Assembly (NCBI RefSeq): GCF_963662805.1
Contig: NZ_OY759863.1
Span: 248,001 to 312,000 of the forward strand
Reading direction: 5' to 3'
DNA from: an uncultured Cohaesibacter sp.
Lineage (GTDB): Bacteria; Pseudomonadota; Alphaproteobacteria; Rhizobiales; Cohaesibacteraceae
DNA: 64,000 bases
In this document: positions 45,315 to 53,526 of the stretch, one piece after another
Layout: every line of letters starts with the position of its first letter
How positions within the stretch are numbered: position 1 is the stretch's first letter
The notes under the pieces: model-generated
What the model saw: the letters and a program-made list of their open reading frames with translations, nothing else
The model's database searches: none
What the model was told of the DNA's origin: nothing
Position numbers and translations under genes: made by a program

Positions 45315-45333
45315 TGGCGGAGAGGAAGGGATT
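45315..45333. repeat. attL, copy of tRNA-Ser 3' end
   Basis: TGGCGGAGAGGAAGGGATT is identical over 19 bases to 52354-52372, the CCA end and part of the T-arm side of tRNA-Ser. It marks the left border of the integrated island. Confidence 0.9.
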
Positions 45334-45811
45334 TTCATTGAAATCCAATATTTCTCTTATATTTCAGACCATTAGCAACCCGACACACTACGCGCATGTA
45401 GCATATTTCTGTAACACCATCAATCATGAAATCCGTAAAATATGGGCGTCAAGAGGTGACCTGGGCGCGATGGTTTTTCCGGCCCCAAATGCTGCTATTA
45501 GAATAGACTCATTTTGCCCAACAAATCGTATCCACTGGTGCATACCACTGGCTCATACAGCTATCCTCAGGAAAGCCGAACATAGCATGAGACCATTGAG
45601 GAAATAATCAATGTGCCCCCCTAAGCACAGGCCGGTGTATTTCGTCAAAAGGCAGCAGCCATGTCTAGAGCATCTGACAGAGAACTTTGGAGTATCGAGG
45701 GCTTGCAAAGATACGAAGAAGTATCCTTCGCGATCACTTCTCCAAACCAAAGAATCGCGCAAAAGTAGATTTAAACGAAGTGCTGCAATTAAGTTCGGAG
45801 GTAACTTAGCA
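45334..45811. other. Left end of the island upstream of the KAP gene
   Basis: An open frame at 45176-45607 runs through attL and so is chimeric and not credible. The frame leading into the KAP gene from 45611 is also rejected because the ribosome binding site and conserved domain start at 45812. A degenerate 45-base repeat (45456-45500) recurs at 47404-47448. Confidence 0.35.
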
Positions 45812-47185
45812 ATGTGTGATCCTTGGATGGACGACCGATTGGGATACAGTGAAATCGGCCACACCTTCACCAACCTGATCAAATCGATTGACACGTCAAA
45901 GGTGATCTCCATTGAAGCTGGTTTTGGCAGAGGCAAGACATTCTTCCGTGAACGCTGGGCAAAGCATCTAAGGCAATCGGGAGAAGTCGTTGTTGAGATT
46001 GACGTACAACAGTCAGATCACTCTGGAGATCCCGTAGTAACAGTCCTTGGAGCGTTAGTAGAAGCCCTCCCCAAAAGAGATAAGGGCAAAGGGCAAGAAG
46101 CATTCGAAAGCGCAAAGAAACTTGGGGCAATCGGGTTCAGGACGGCCGCGAAAGTCGTATTTCGGTCAGGAGCTGAAGAGCTAATCGATGCGGTTACCGA
46201 CAAATCCATCGATTCATTGGGAGATTTTAACGCCCTCGATGCCTTCTTGAAGAATGTTGGTGACGAGATGTCGAAAACCGCTGGTCAGTTGATTGCATCG
46301 CAGATGGCAGCCGAACGAGTGAGAAAGCAAGAGCTTCCAAATCAATTGGCCGCTTTACATGATGCTCTCGCAAAAGACGCTAATAGTGGCCGTGTAATCA
46401 TTCTCATAGATGAACTGGACCGTTGTCACCCAGACTATGCCATCGCATTTCTCGAAGCGATGAAGATCGTCTTCTATCGCTCCAGCTTCATATTCTGTCT
46501 GATGGTAAACGCTGACTACCTAGAGAACCTAGCCTCACACCGGTTCGGAAAACCTAAAAATGACGAGAGGTACCTAGACAAGTTTGTAGACATCCGGCTT
46601 ATGCTCGACGCCAGCGAAGAAGCATACAAGAATGCTGTAACAGAGCTTGCCTCAACTCTACCGCTCGCGATCCCTTACGGGGATGGCAAAGAATTTTCAA
46701 TCGAAGATGCTGCTGCGTTGGCTGGTGAACTGGCTGTTATCACAAAGTTGTCAATGCGCAAGACCAAGCGGGTTCTCCAGAAGGTAGAGATTGCCTTGCG
46801 ATGTTACTCCGGTCAGCCACTTGACGCCTCTTTGCTTGTCTTCTTGGCTTTTAAAGAAGTCGCAAATGACCGGGTCAATGAAAATCATTTTCAACGAAGC
46901 AAACTAACGCCTGACATTGGAGTGACAGCTATGAAAGATTTTGAAGATGCTCGATACTCTCCCAACCCTAGAGAAACCTCAAATCTGCGAAATTATTTTA
47001 AGCTCATGCGAGAGCAATTTCCTGAACTTATTGGCCTACCGTTGGAGCGATATAAAACCCAACGCGGGGTTCCTAGTGACGAATTCGTCAGGGTATACGA
47101 AAGCTTAGCACCTAAGTATTTACCAGTTCATCAGAGCGTTCTCGGTGCAGTGGCAAAGGTGTTGGCTTCTGAGGAAGAAATGTAG
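45812..47185 (+). CDS. KAP family P-loop NTPase
   Basis: A 458-residue KAP-type NTPase. Walker A is EAGFGRGKTFF (about residues 35-45), Walker B is RVIILIDELDRC (about 194-205), with the long helical insert between them typical of KAP proteins (KGKGQEAFES to RKQELPNQLA). No clear membrane segments are seen, unlike many KAP proteins. KAP NTPases occur in plasmids, prophages and several phage-defence loci; the function of this one is unknown. GGAGG lies 10 bases before ATG 45812. It is the main cargo of the tRNA-Ser island and stands alone in its orientation block, with no obvious partner effector. Confidence 0.82.
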   Translation: MCDPWMDDRLGYSEIGHTFTNLIKSIDTSKVISIEAGFGRGKTFFRERWAKHLRQSGEVVVEIDVQQSDHSGDPVVTVLGALVEALPKRDKGKGQEAFESAKKLGAIGFRTAAKVVFRSGAEELIDAVTDKSIDSLGDFNALDAFLKNVGDEMSKTAGQLIASQMAAERVRKQELPNQLAALHDALAKDANSGRVIILIDELDRCHPDYAIAFLEAMKIVFYRSSFIFCLMVNADYLENLASHRFGKPKNDERYLDKFVDIRLMLDASEEAYKNAVTELASTLPLAIPYGDGKEFSIEDAAALAGELAVITKLSMRKTKRVLQKVEIALRCYSGQPLDASLLVFLAFKEVANDRVNENHFQRSKLTPDIGVTAMKDFEDARYSPNPRETSNLRNYFKLMREQFPELIGLPLERYKTQRGVPSDEFVRVYESLAPKYLPVHQSVLGAVAKVLASEEEM

Positions 47186-47748
47186 CTATTAAGAACGATC
47201 AAGTTGCAACTTCAGTCTTAGGACTTGTATAGATGCAGAGGCCAGAGAAGCGCCTCCCGCACCCCATCGGTTTAACGTTCAAATGCAGACGACTGCATAA
47301 CATCCTGCGATAACTGTTGTCGCATTGTCTCAATTCTATGCCCTACACGACACCAAAGTCAAAATCCTTTGATCAAATCACTTCATTGAAGAAAAGGGAA
47401 AAGGAGACCCCGGCGCGATGGCTCCCCCGGCCCAAGATGCCACCATAAACCATTGATATATATATTATATTAGATTAATCGCAACAATTGCTTCGTACCA
47501 CGTTTTCGTACCACGTTTTGGGCTGGTGGATTTTTATAAAAATTTGCAACGAGCAATAGCGCTCCGCCTCAGCAGAACTTTCTTCGAAGCAACTTGCAGC
47601 TCCAGCGTCAACGTCGTCGGTTGACCATATTAAAAACTCTTTAGATGCAAGACGAAACACGAAATAGCAACGCCTTCTCTATATCGGTTGCGAAATACCG
47701 ACCAGCAATCTAGTGTCGAAGAAACATCTATTCGCTGAGGACTGCAAG
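47186..47748. other. Gene-poor AT-rich segment after the KAP gene
   Basis: No supported gene. It holds two short hairpins (ATGCAG-ACGA-CTGCAT at 47283-47298; TGCGA...TCGCA at 47306-47324) that may end the KAP transcript, the second copy of the degenerate repeat (47404-47448), and a perfect tandem 13-bp repeat CGTACCACGTTTT at 47494-47519. A minus-strand frame of 61 codons (47475-47660) has no recognisable domain. Confidence 0.4.
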
Positions 47749-47848
47749 ATGAAGACCACAGCTATCACGGCTGAAGAGTTCGAGGACATTGAATTGCCCC
47801 TAGAATTGTAGACACCTTGTCCCCTAAAAATGAGGCAAGGAGACTACG

Positions 47849-48127
47849 ATGCCCAATTCCCATTTCACTGAAGAATTCAAGATTGAAGCAGTCAAGCAGA
47901 TCACCGAGCGAGGGTACTCTGTTGCTGAGGTATCGGAGCGGCTTGGTGTCAGCAGCCATTCGCTTTATGCGTGGAAGAAGCGATATGGCAAGCCTAACTC
48001 AGAGATCAAGGCGCCCGATGCGCAAGCCGCCGAGATTAGACGCCTGAAGCAGGAACTGGCTCGGGTTACCGAGGAGCGCGACATCTTAAAAAAAGCAACG
48101 GCGTACTTCGCAAAGGATGCAAAATGA
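47849..48127 (+). CDS. IS3 transposase OrfA (HTH protein)
   Basis: A 92-residue OrfA with the HTH_Tnp_1 domain (FTEEFKIEAVKQITERGYSV, LGVSSHSLYAWKK) and a leucine-zipper-like tail (IRRLKQELARVTEERDIL). A run of seven A at 48088-48094 is a probable -1 frameshift site that would fuse it to OrfB. It overlaps OrfB as ATGA. Confidence 0.95.
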   Translation: MPNSHFTEEFKIEAVKQITERGYSVAEVSERLGVSSHSLYAWKKRYGKPNSEIKAPDAQAAEIRRLKQELARVTEERDILKKATAYFAKDAK

Positions 48128-48981
48128 AGTACGCCTTCATTGCTCAGCATCGGCCGGAGTTTTCTATTCGTGCCATGTGCCGGTGCTTGTCCATCCATCC
48201 CAGTGGTTTTTATGCCTGGCTGAAGCAGCCCCTGAGCAACAGAGCGCTTGAAGACCTGAGGCAAACGGATCTGATCCGACAAGTTTGGGATGATAGTGGT
48301 AAAGTCTACGGCTATCGCAAGATCCATGACGATCTTCTGGACATGGGAGAGAGCAGCTGCCCCAACCGTGTTGCCCGGCTGGCCAGTTTGGTAGGTATCA
48401 GGGCTCAAATTGGCTATAAGCGAAAGCCTGGCAAATATGGTGGCAAGCCGTCCCTTGTGGTCGACAATCACTTGAACCGGCAGTTCGAAGTCGAGGCTCC
48501 CAATATGGTGTGGGTAACGGACATCACATACATTAAGACGCAGGAAGGCTTTGCCTATTTGGCTGTCGTGATTGACCTCTTCTCCCGTAAGGTTGTCGGA
48601 TGGTCATTGCGTCAACGACAAGCAACTGATGTTGTTTTGCAAGCTCTGCTGATGGCGGTCTGGCGACGCAAGCCCAAACAGAAGGTTCTGATCCATTCGG
48701 ACCAAGGCTCACAATTCACAAGTATTGATTGGGCCGCATTCCTTCGTCAGCACAATTTGGAACACAGCATGAGCAGGCGTGGAAACTGCCATGACAATGC
48801 TGTTGCTGAAAGCTTTTTCAACCTGCTCAAGAGAGAACGCATCCGGCGTCGAGTATACAAAACTAGAGCTGATGCGAGGCGAGACATCTTCGATTACATC
48901 GAAATGTTCTACAATCCAAAACGCAAACACGCTACAAACGGAATGCTCTCGCCAACCGAATACGAGCGACAGAAAATTTGA
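48124..48981 (+). CDS. IS3 transposase OrfB (DDE integrase domain)
   Basis: A 285-residue catalytic subunit with HTH_21 (FSIRAMCRCLSIHPSGFYAW) and an rve integrase core. The DDE residues are seen in WVTDITYI, HSDQGSQF and ESFFNLLKRE. It appears intact, so the element may be active. The -1 frame upstream is open back to the A7 run, allowing an OrfAB fusion. Confidence 0.95.
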   Translation: MKYAFIAQHRPEFSIRAMCRCLSIHPSGFYAWLKQPLSNRALEDLRQTDLIRQVWDDSGKVYGYRKIHDDLLDMGESSCPNRVARLASLVGIRAQIGYKRKPGKYGGKPSLVVDNHLNRQFEVEAPNMVWVTDITYIKTQEGFAYLAVVIDLFSRKVVGWSLRQRQATDVVLQALLMAVWRRKPKQKVLIHSDQGSQFTSIDWAAFLRQHNLEHSMSRRGNCHDNAVAESFFNLLKRERIRRRVYKTRADARRDIFDYIEMFYNPKRKHATNGMLSPTEYERQKI

Positions 48982-49249
48982 AGCCCCAAGGTGTCTACAA
49001 TTCTAGGGGCAATTCAAAAGCTTTGATCAAACGCTCTGACAACCGGGATCTGTTCCGGGGTGTGAGGATCCCTTCATATTCCATCGTTCCCGAACAGTCT
49101 GTTGATGATCTCATGTCCCGCATCCTCGACATGCAACAGGATGCCCGCATCGAGCGCATCAAGCAGGACATCAAGGAAGGTGAGTACCGGAAACAACAGA
49201 AGCTCCATGCCAACATCATCAGCATGGCAGCGTAACCGAAGGAGGACTG

Positions 49250-49390
49250 ATGGAAACCCAAATTATTCAGATGGTTGCCTACGTACTTCTCATCATTATT
49301 GGCCTGAGTTCCCTGTTGGTGTCCCTCGCGCTGATCAGGATGATCCTGAGGCTCTACAAGGACACCGTATATGAATGGAGACGCCGGTAA
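49250..49390 (+). CDS. 46-residue single-span membrane protein
   Basis: ATG 49250 with GGAGG seven bases upstream gives METQIIQMVAYVLLIIIGLS, a single hydrophobic helix, then a basic tail (RLYKDTVYEWRRR). Its stop overlaps the next start as TAATG, so the two are translationally coupled. No family recognised; small phage membrane proteins of this shape are common. Confidence 0.65.
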   Translation: METQIIQMVAYVLLIIIGLSSLLVSLALIRMILRLYKDTVYEWRRR

Positions 49391-49713
49391 TGGACGAGAA
49401 GCCAGCCCCAAGTGGCGTTGAAGCCGTCACCAAGTACCGGGCAGGGGGCCGTGAGTGGAACGACATCAATGATGCGACCGCTTTTGCCACCGTCATTGAG
49501 CTTCTGGAGGCCCTACCAAGGATCCAAGGAGAGGTCTATGGGTATCTTGAAGACATCGCTGATGAGCGACGTAAAGAGATCCTTGGCAAGCCTGTGCTCA
49601 ATCCCTCCATAGAGCGTCATGCCGATCTGGTGATCGCTAAGCGCAAGAAGAGAGCTGAAGAGCTTTCACAGAACCCTTACCGCCGACCGCCTTACCGCCG
49701 AAGCCTCCTCTAA
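49390..49713 (+). CDS. Hypothetical phage-type protein (107 aa)
   Basis: A 107-residue charged, mainly helical protein starting MDEKPAPSGVEAV and ending in RRPPYRRSLL. ATG 49390 overlaps the stop of the membrane protein gene. No domain is recognised. Its position before an antirepressor gene suggests phage origin. Confidence 0.6.
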   Translation: MDEKPAPSGVEAVTKYRAGGREWNDINDATAFATVIELLEALPRIQGEVYGYLEDIADERRKEILGKPVLNPSIERHADLVIAKRKKRAEELSQNPYRRPPYRRSLL

Positions 49714-49787
49714 CGCCACCGAACTACCACTTTTTATTTCACCTAATAGTGCTGCTACTGGCGCTAAACCAAAGGATCAAACCCAAC

Positions 49788-50546
49788 ATGCTCAAGAAAG
49801 CCAACCCCTCCACCGAACTCTCCACGTTCACCTTCCATAACCGCGAGTACACGGAGTTGGAGGGTTACCCCACCTACAGAATGATCGATGAACACGAGAT
49901 CCGCACGATCACCTTCGCGGACAAACCGAATGACCCTTGGTTCGTCGCTGCCGATGTCTGCATGGTCCTTGGACTGGCCATCAATCCCAAGACAGGTACC
50001 GTGGCTTTCCAGCCTTCACGCTATCCTAACCTGACGGTAGAGGACGTTGATCAACATCGAGTGTTGATGAACCTTCGAGATGGCCGTCAGCAGCGTCGCC
50101 CGATGTGGTGTCTCTCCGAGTCCGGTCTCTACAAGTTGGTCATGCGCTCGGACAAACCTCAGGCCAAAGCCTTTCAGGACTGGGTGACCCGCGATGTCCT
50201 CCCGGCGATCCGCAAGAACGGCGGCTATGTCAAAGGGCAGGAGAAGCTGGTGACCGGCGAGATGTCCAACGCCGAGTTCATGGCCAAGGCCCTGCAGATG
50301 GCTGATGCCACCCTCAAGGACGCTCAGGCGAAGATCGCTTCCCTCGAAAGCCAGACCGAAACTCTCATCCAACAGAAGGGTGAACTGGCCGAGGACAACG
50401 CAGCCCTTGAAGCCGTCAAGGCCCAGATGGAGCCGATGGTCGAGAAGTACCGTCAGTTCCTTTGCGTGGACGGAACGTTCAACAAAGAGGCCGCTGCAGG
50501 GATCTTGGGGTTCCGCAGTGCCATCATGTTCAACCGCTGGCCTTAA
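49788..50546 (+). CDS. BRO/antirepressor-type phage protein, probably shortened
   Basis: About 252 residues. The BRO-N domain is clear (IRTITFADKPNDPWFVAADV, WCLSESGLYKLVMRSDKPQA, FQDWVTRDVLPAIRKNGGYV), followed by a coiled coil (KDAQAKIASLESQTETLIQQ) and only the start of a C-terminal antirepressor domain (FNKEAAAGILGFRSA). The usual domain is longer, so the 3' end seems lost; it overlaps the convergent integrase gene by 17 bases. Such proteins counter phage repressors. Confidence 0.8.
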   Translation: MLKKANPSTELSTFTFHNREYTELEGYPTYRMIDEHEIRTITFADKPNDPWFVAADVCMVLGLAINPKTGTVAFQPSRYPNLTVEDVDQHRVLMNLRDGRQQRRPMWCLSESGLYKLVMRSDKPQAKAFQDWVTRDVLPAIRKNGGYVKGQEKLVTGEMSNAEFMAKALQMADATLKDAQAKIASLESQTETLIQQKGELAEDNAALEAVKAQMEPMVEKYRQFLCVDGTFNKEAAAGILGFRSAIMFNRWP

Positions 50547-52263
50547 TCAGATGACTGAGGTCCAAGTCCCGATACTCGATGCGCTCCATCGCCTCACTGA
50601 GTTTCCTCAAGGTGTGGCCTTTGCCGTATCTGGCAGACATTCCCCGTTCTCCATGCCCCTGCAGGGTATCCATGATCTCCTTGGAGATATCACAATCCCT
50701 ACAGGCATCTTCGAAATTGTGACGGAAGCTGTGGAAGGCGTTCTTCTGCCTCTTCACCCCGACCGACTTCAAGAACCGATTGAAGTGCTTGGAAAAGGGA
50801 GAGGAGTAGTAGCCGTCATCGCCGATCTTCAGATCAGGAAACAGACGCAAGGCACCTTCGGTTTTCCTGTTCTCCAACAGATCTTTGAAGCCCATCTCGA
50901 TAAGCTTGGGGTGCACTGGTACAGACCGCCACGAGGTCAAGGTCTTCAGATGCTTATCGTCCCCATCGGCGTTGACATCTAAGTACAGGATTCCTTCCTC
51001 TTCACGCACATCCTTGACATAGAGCTGTATGACCTCGCCCATCCTCATGCCACTGAAGAGGCTGATCAACGGCACCCAAAAGATACCGGCGTTTCTGGGA
51101 ACCAGTGGTCCCGGCTTCTGCCAGTGACGAACGGACTGGCATCCAGTGTAGATCGGTGAATGGAAGATTGAACGTAGCTCTTCCTTGGCAAAGGGGTCTC
51201 GTTCGTCCCGCACCTTCTTGTTGATCTTGAGTTTCAGCCCCTTGAAGAGACCTGATGGAACCTCGTCATAGATTCCCTCAGCCCACGTCCAGAATGACCC
51301 CACGAAGCCCAAGAGCTTGTTTATGTTGTTGTCGGACATCGGACTGAGGCCCAGCTTATCCGCCTTCTCAGCGGCCTTGGAGAGCTTCTGAATGCCTTTG
51401 AGTTCTGGCAGCTTGGTCCAGTTGGCCGGGATCTTCATCAGGGTCGTTCTGAACAGGCGAGCATCTGCTTTGGCGTAATCATCCAGCGGCCTATCACCAA
51501 CCGTCTCGATAAAGTGCTGCATCCAGACCCTATGCTCCCGCTCGGTCTTTGCCACCCAACTGGTCTTGGCTTTTTCCGCTGCCCACAAGTCAACCGCCAC
51601 TGACAGTTTCGGGACACTACTTGCCCTGACCTCTTTGGCTTTCGGTGCTGGCGGTGTTTCTACAATCTCGCCCTTGGCTCTCTCACGGATCACTTGAAGC
51701 GCCCTGATGCTGGCCTTCTGATATTCGAGCGCGGCAGTCCTGAGACTTGGAGACTTGGGATCAAGTTTGATACCCATTCGGGTTTCCAACAGCTCAAGCA
51801 CGTTGCCTTGGATGGCAGGGTGAAGCTTGCCTCTTGCGTTGCCTTGCTTCAACTGCTGCACCCCGAATGCTACCCCATCGACATGATCTTCAAAGAGCGC
51901 ATCGACCAACTCCTCGGCATCACCATCCCGCATTCCAAACTGATGGGCTCGTTCCCAGTCGTTGTCATCAAGGCACTGGTGGTAGTGGATCTCGCCCACT
52001 AGCTTGATCTGCTCATCGGTCAAAACATCCTTGAAAGGAGCGGACCGCAAAGCCTGTCTTTGACGGTGATCGTCGAACTTCTTGTCCACATCGACGGCAG
52101 CAACGCGAACCAACTTCAAGGCTTCCTTATAATCCTTGGTGTTCAGCGAGAAGGTTTCTTCGGTTTTCGGGTAGGTATCTTTGATGTCAACCGGAATCGC
52201 GGCGCGGTGATAATAGGTAGCGTTTCGACGGTATAAACGGGGGTGGCCAGACATCTTTTCCAT
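50530..52263 (-). CDS. int: Tyrosine recombinase/integrase of the tRNA-Ser island
   Basis: A 577-residue integrase. The N-terminal part (MSGHPRLYRRNATYYHRAAI) is of the type seen in many alphaproteobacterial site-specific recombinases, followed by a SAM-like core-binding region (TEREHRVWMQHFIETVGDRP) and the catalytic domain. Catalytic residues are seen as Arg in SLFSGMRMGEV, His-x-x-Arg in HSFRHNF, His in LQGHGERG and the Tyr nucleophile in SARYGKG. It begins 91 bases from the tRNA-Ser 3' end, with att repeats at both island ends, so it most likely integrates at that tRNA. Confidence 0.93.
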   Translation of the reverse strand: MEKMSGHPRLYRRNATYYHRAAIPVDIKDTYPKTEETFSLNTKDYKEALKLVRVAAVDVDKKFDDHRQRQALRSAPFKDVLTDEQIKLVGEIHYHQCLDDNDWERAHQFGMRDGDAEELVDALFEDHVDGVAFGVQQLKQGNARGKLHPAIQGNVLELLETRMGIKLDPKSPSLRTAALEYQKASIRALQVIRERAKGEIVETPPAPKAKEVRASSVPKLSVAVDLWAAEKAKTSWVAKTEREHRVWMQHFIETVGDRPLDDYAKADARLFRTTLMKIPANWTKLPELKGIQKLSKAAEKADKLGLSPMSDNNINKLLGFVGSFWTWAEGIYDEVPSGLFKGLKLKINKKVRDERDPFAKEELRSIFHSPIYTGCQSVRHWQKPGPLVPRNAGIFWVPLISLFSGMRMGEVIQLYVKDVREEEGILYLDVNADGDDKHLKTLTSWRSVPVHPKLIEMGFKDLLENRKTEGALRLFPDLKIGDDGYYSSPFSKHFNRFLKSVGVKRQKNAFHSFRHNFEDACRDCDISKEIMDTLQGHGERGMSARYGKGHTLRKLSEAMERIEYRDLDLSHLIKASG

Positions 52264-52353
52264 AGCTCCACTGTAACAGTCTGCTGGAACAACGGGAAGC
52301 TAGAAGCCTGAGATATCAATAAGTTATTGAGATCATTCACCAAAGAAATTGGC

Positions 52354-52372
52354 TGGCGGAGAGGAAGGGATT
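52354..52372. repeat. attR within tRNA-Ser 3' end
   Basis: Identical over 19 bases to attL at 45315-45333. The recombined site restores the tRNA 3' end including CCA. Confidence 0.9.
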
Positions 52373-52443
52373 CGAACCCTCGAGACAGTTACCCGCCTAC
52401 GCCCTTAGCAGGGGCGCGCCTTCGACCACTCGGCCACCTCTCC
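52354..52443 (-). tRNA. tRNA-Ser(GCU)
   Basis: Reading the minus strand, the acceptor GGAGAGG pairs with CCTCTCC, the anticodon loop reads CTGCTAA (anticodon GCT), a long variable arm follows (GGCGGGTAACTGTC), and the T-arm contains GGTTCGAATCC. CCA is encoded. Class II form and anticodon identify serine. Its 3' end is the integration target of the island. Confidence 0.95.
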
Positions 52444-52729
52444 GCAGTCGTGTTTAAAGATCAAGGAGGGGTGAATCAATGTCTATTTTGTCATGAGTTT
52501 GACATTTCCACATGAGCCTACCCCAGCCAGCAGGGGATTGCAGGCTCCGGGCCTGAAGACAATTCGGATGATAATTCTGACACTTGAGACATCGCTGCTG
52601 AGCTGTCCAGCCAAACGACAGATCTTACAGTTTCATGAGGAAAAGAACACACTTCACGTGCCACCCTTGTCCCCCGACCCTACTGCTGTGCATTTCATGG
52701 AAGCACTGCAATATCGCGCACCAAAGCGC

Positions 52730-53353
52730 TTAATTCGGTTTCAGAATCCCGTCGAGAAAATCATTGATGATGACATGACCATCGGTGCCAATTTCGAGAC
52801 ATCGAAATGGCAAAAGCGACTGGTGGATCACACCGAGCAACAGACAGAAGAAGCTGAGCGCTGAATGCTTGGGCGTGACGCCGGGACGCAGCTGGCCAGC
52901 GGCTTCGATCGCACCGAAGCTTTCCTGCAGGGTGACAAGGATTGAGCTATGCCTTTCTCTTAGAAACTCCACCAGGGTCTCTTCCTTTTCCGAGGTCTCC
53001 ATGTTGTGCATGAGAATGAACAAGGCTCGTGCCAGCTTCTGGTCGCTCGCTATCAGCTCCAACAGCCGGCCTATCCCGACCCTGAATTCTGCTGCGGGAT
53101 TGTCGGCAGGCAGATTGTTGAGGCCAAGGCGTACCGGGTTGAACACCGGAAAGGCATGGTTTTCCCAGATTGCCTGCACGATGTCGGACTTGCTCGAAAA
53201 GTGCCAATAAAAGGCCCCCCGGGTCATCCCCGCATGAGCAGCGATTTCATTGAGCGTCGTCCGCGTGTAGCCCTGATTGTAGAAGAGCTCAGAGGCTGCA
53301 TCCAGCAGCGTGTGATAGGTCTGCTCGGCCTGTTCCTTGGTTTTTCGCGCCAT
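52730..53353 (-). CDS. TetR/AcrR family repressor of the RND pump
   Basis: A 207-residue TetR protein with the HTH region LFYNQGYTRTTLNEIAAHAG and MTRGAFYWHFSSKSD, resembling AcrR/TtgR. It diverges from the RND efflux genes with an AcrR-like palindrome between them. It should repress the pump and be released by its ligands. Confidence 0.9.
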   Translation of the reverse strand: MARKTKEQAEQTYHTLLDAASELFYNQGYTRTTLNEIAAHAGMTRGAFYWHFSSKSDIVQAIWENHAFPVFNPVRLGLNNLPADNPAAEFRVGIGRLLELIASDQKLARALFILMHNMETSEKEETLVEFLRERHSSILVTLQESFGAIEAAGQLRPGVTPKHSALSFFCLLLGVIHQSLLPFRCLEIGTDGHVIINDFLDGILKPN

Positions 53354-53420
53354 AACTCCACCGACATATTTTGTTTACCCTGCCCTTTAACATTATTTGA
53401 TTGAAAAAGTGCGACTGTTT

Positions 53421-53459
53421 TTGACAATGGACTGGACAATTATACATACATGAATGTAT
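53421..53459 (+). promoter_or_regulatory. RND pump promoter overlapped by TetR-type operator
   Basis: A -35 TTGACA at 53421 and a -10-like TACATA at 53443 are spaced by 16 bases. The -10 region lies inside the palindrome ATACATACATGAATGTAT (53442-53459), similar to known AcrR sites built from TACAT/ATGTA halves. Binding there would block transcription. Confidence 0.65.
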
Positions 53460-53526
53460 TTAAAAGTCCAGATTGTCAATTCGGGCAGTCAATGCCCCCT
53501 CATTTCAAAGTCTGTGGTTGCAAACC

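Larger units (their letters stand above)
47789..49017 (+). mobile_element. Complete IS3-family insertion sequence (1229 bp)
   Basis: Perfect 31-bp terminal inverted repeats at 47789-47819 and 48987-49017 (outer end TTGAATTGCCCCTAGA...). Two overlapping transposase frames lie within. No target-site duplication is evident in the flanks (GACA / AAGC). A decayed relative lies at 18878-19198. Confidence 0.95.
47749..49235 (+). pseudogene. Small island gene split by the IS3 element
   Basis: ATG 47749, preceded by GAGGAC, reads MKTTAITAEEFED before meeting the IS at 47789. After the IS, from 49018, the frame continues as KALIKRSDNRDLFRGVRIPS and ends at 49235. Joining 47788 to 49018 keeps the frame and gives an 85-residue protein. 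The N-terminus resembles the start of some ribbon-helix-helix antitoxins, but the remainder does not, so no function is assigned. The gene is interrupted. Confidence 0.6.
45315..52372. mobile_element. Integrative island in tRNA-Ser(GCU), about 7.0 kb
   Basis: Bounded by the 19-bp direct repeat at 45315-45333 and 52354-52372, with a tyrosine integrase adjacent to the tRNA and transcribed away from it. Contents: KAP NTPase, a small gene split by an IS3 element, two small phage-type genes, a shortened BRO antirepressor and the integrase. No capsid, packaging or conjugation genes are present, so it resembles a degraded prophage or satellite-like element. Confidence 0.88.

Noticed and set aside
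45176..45607. 143-codon open frame at the left island border
   Set aside because: It runs across attL, joining native and island DNA, and shows no recognisable domain or ribosome binding site.
47475..47660. 61-codon minus-strand frame in the island
   Set aside because: The tandem 13-bp repeat lies in its 3' part, no domain, no ribosome binding site; may be chance.
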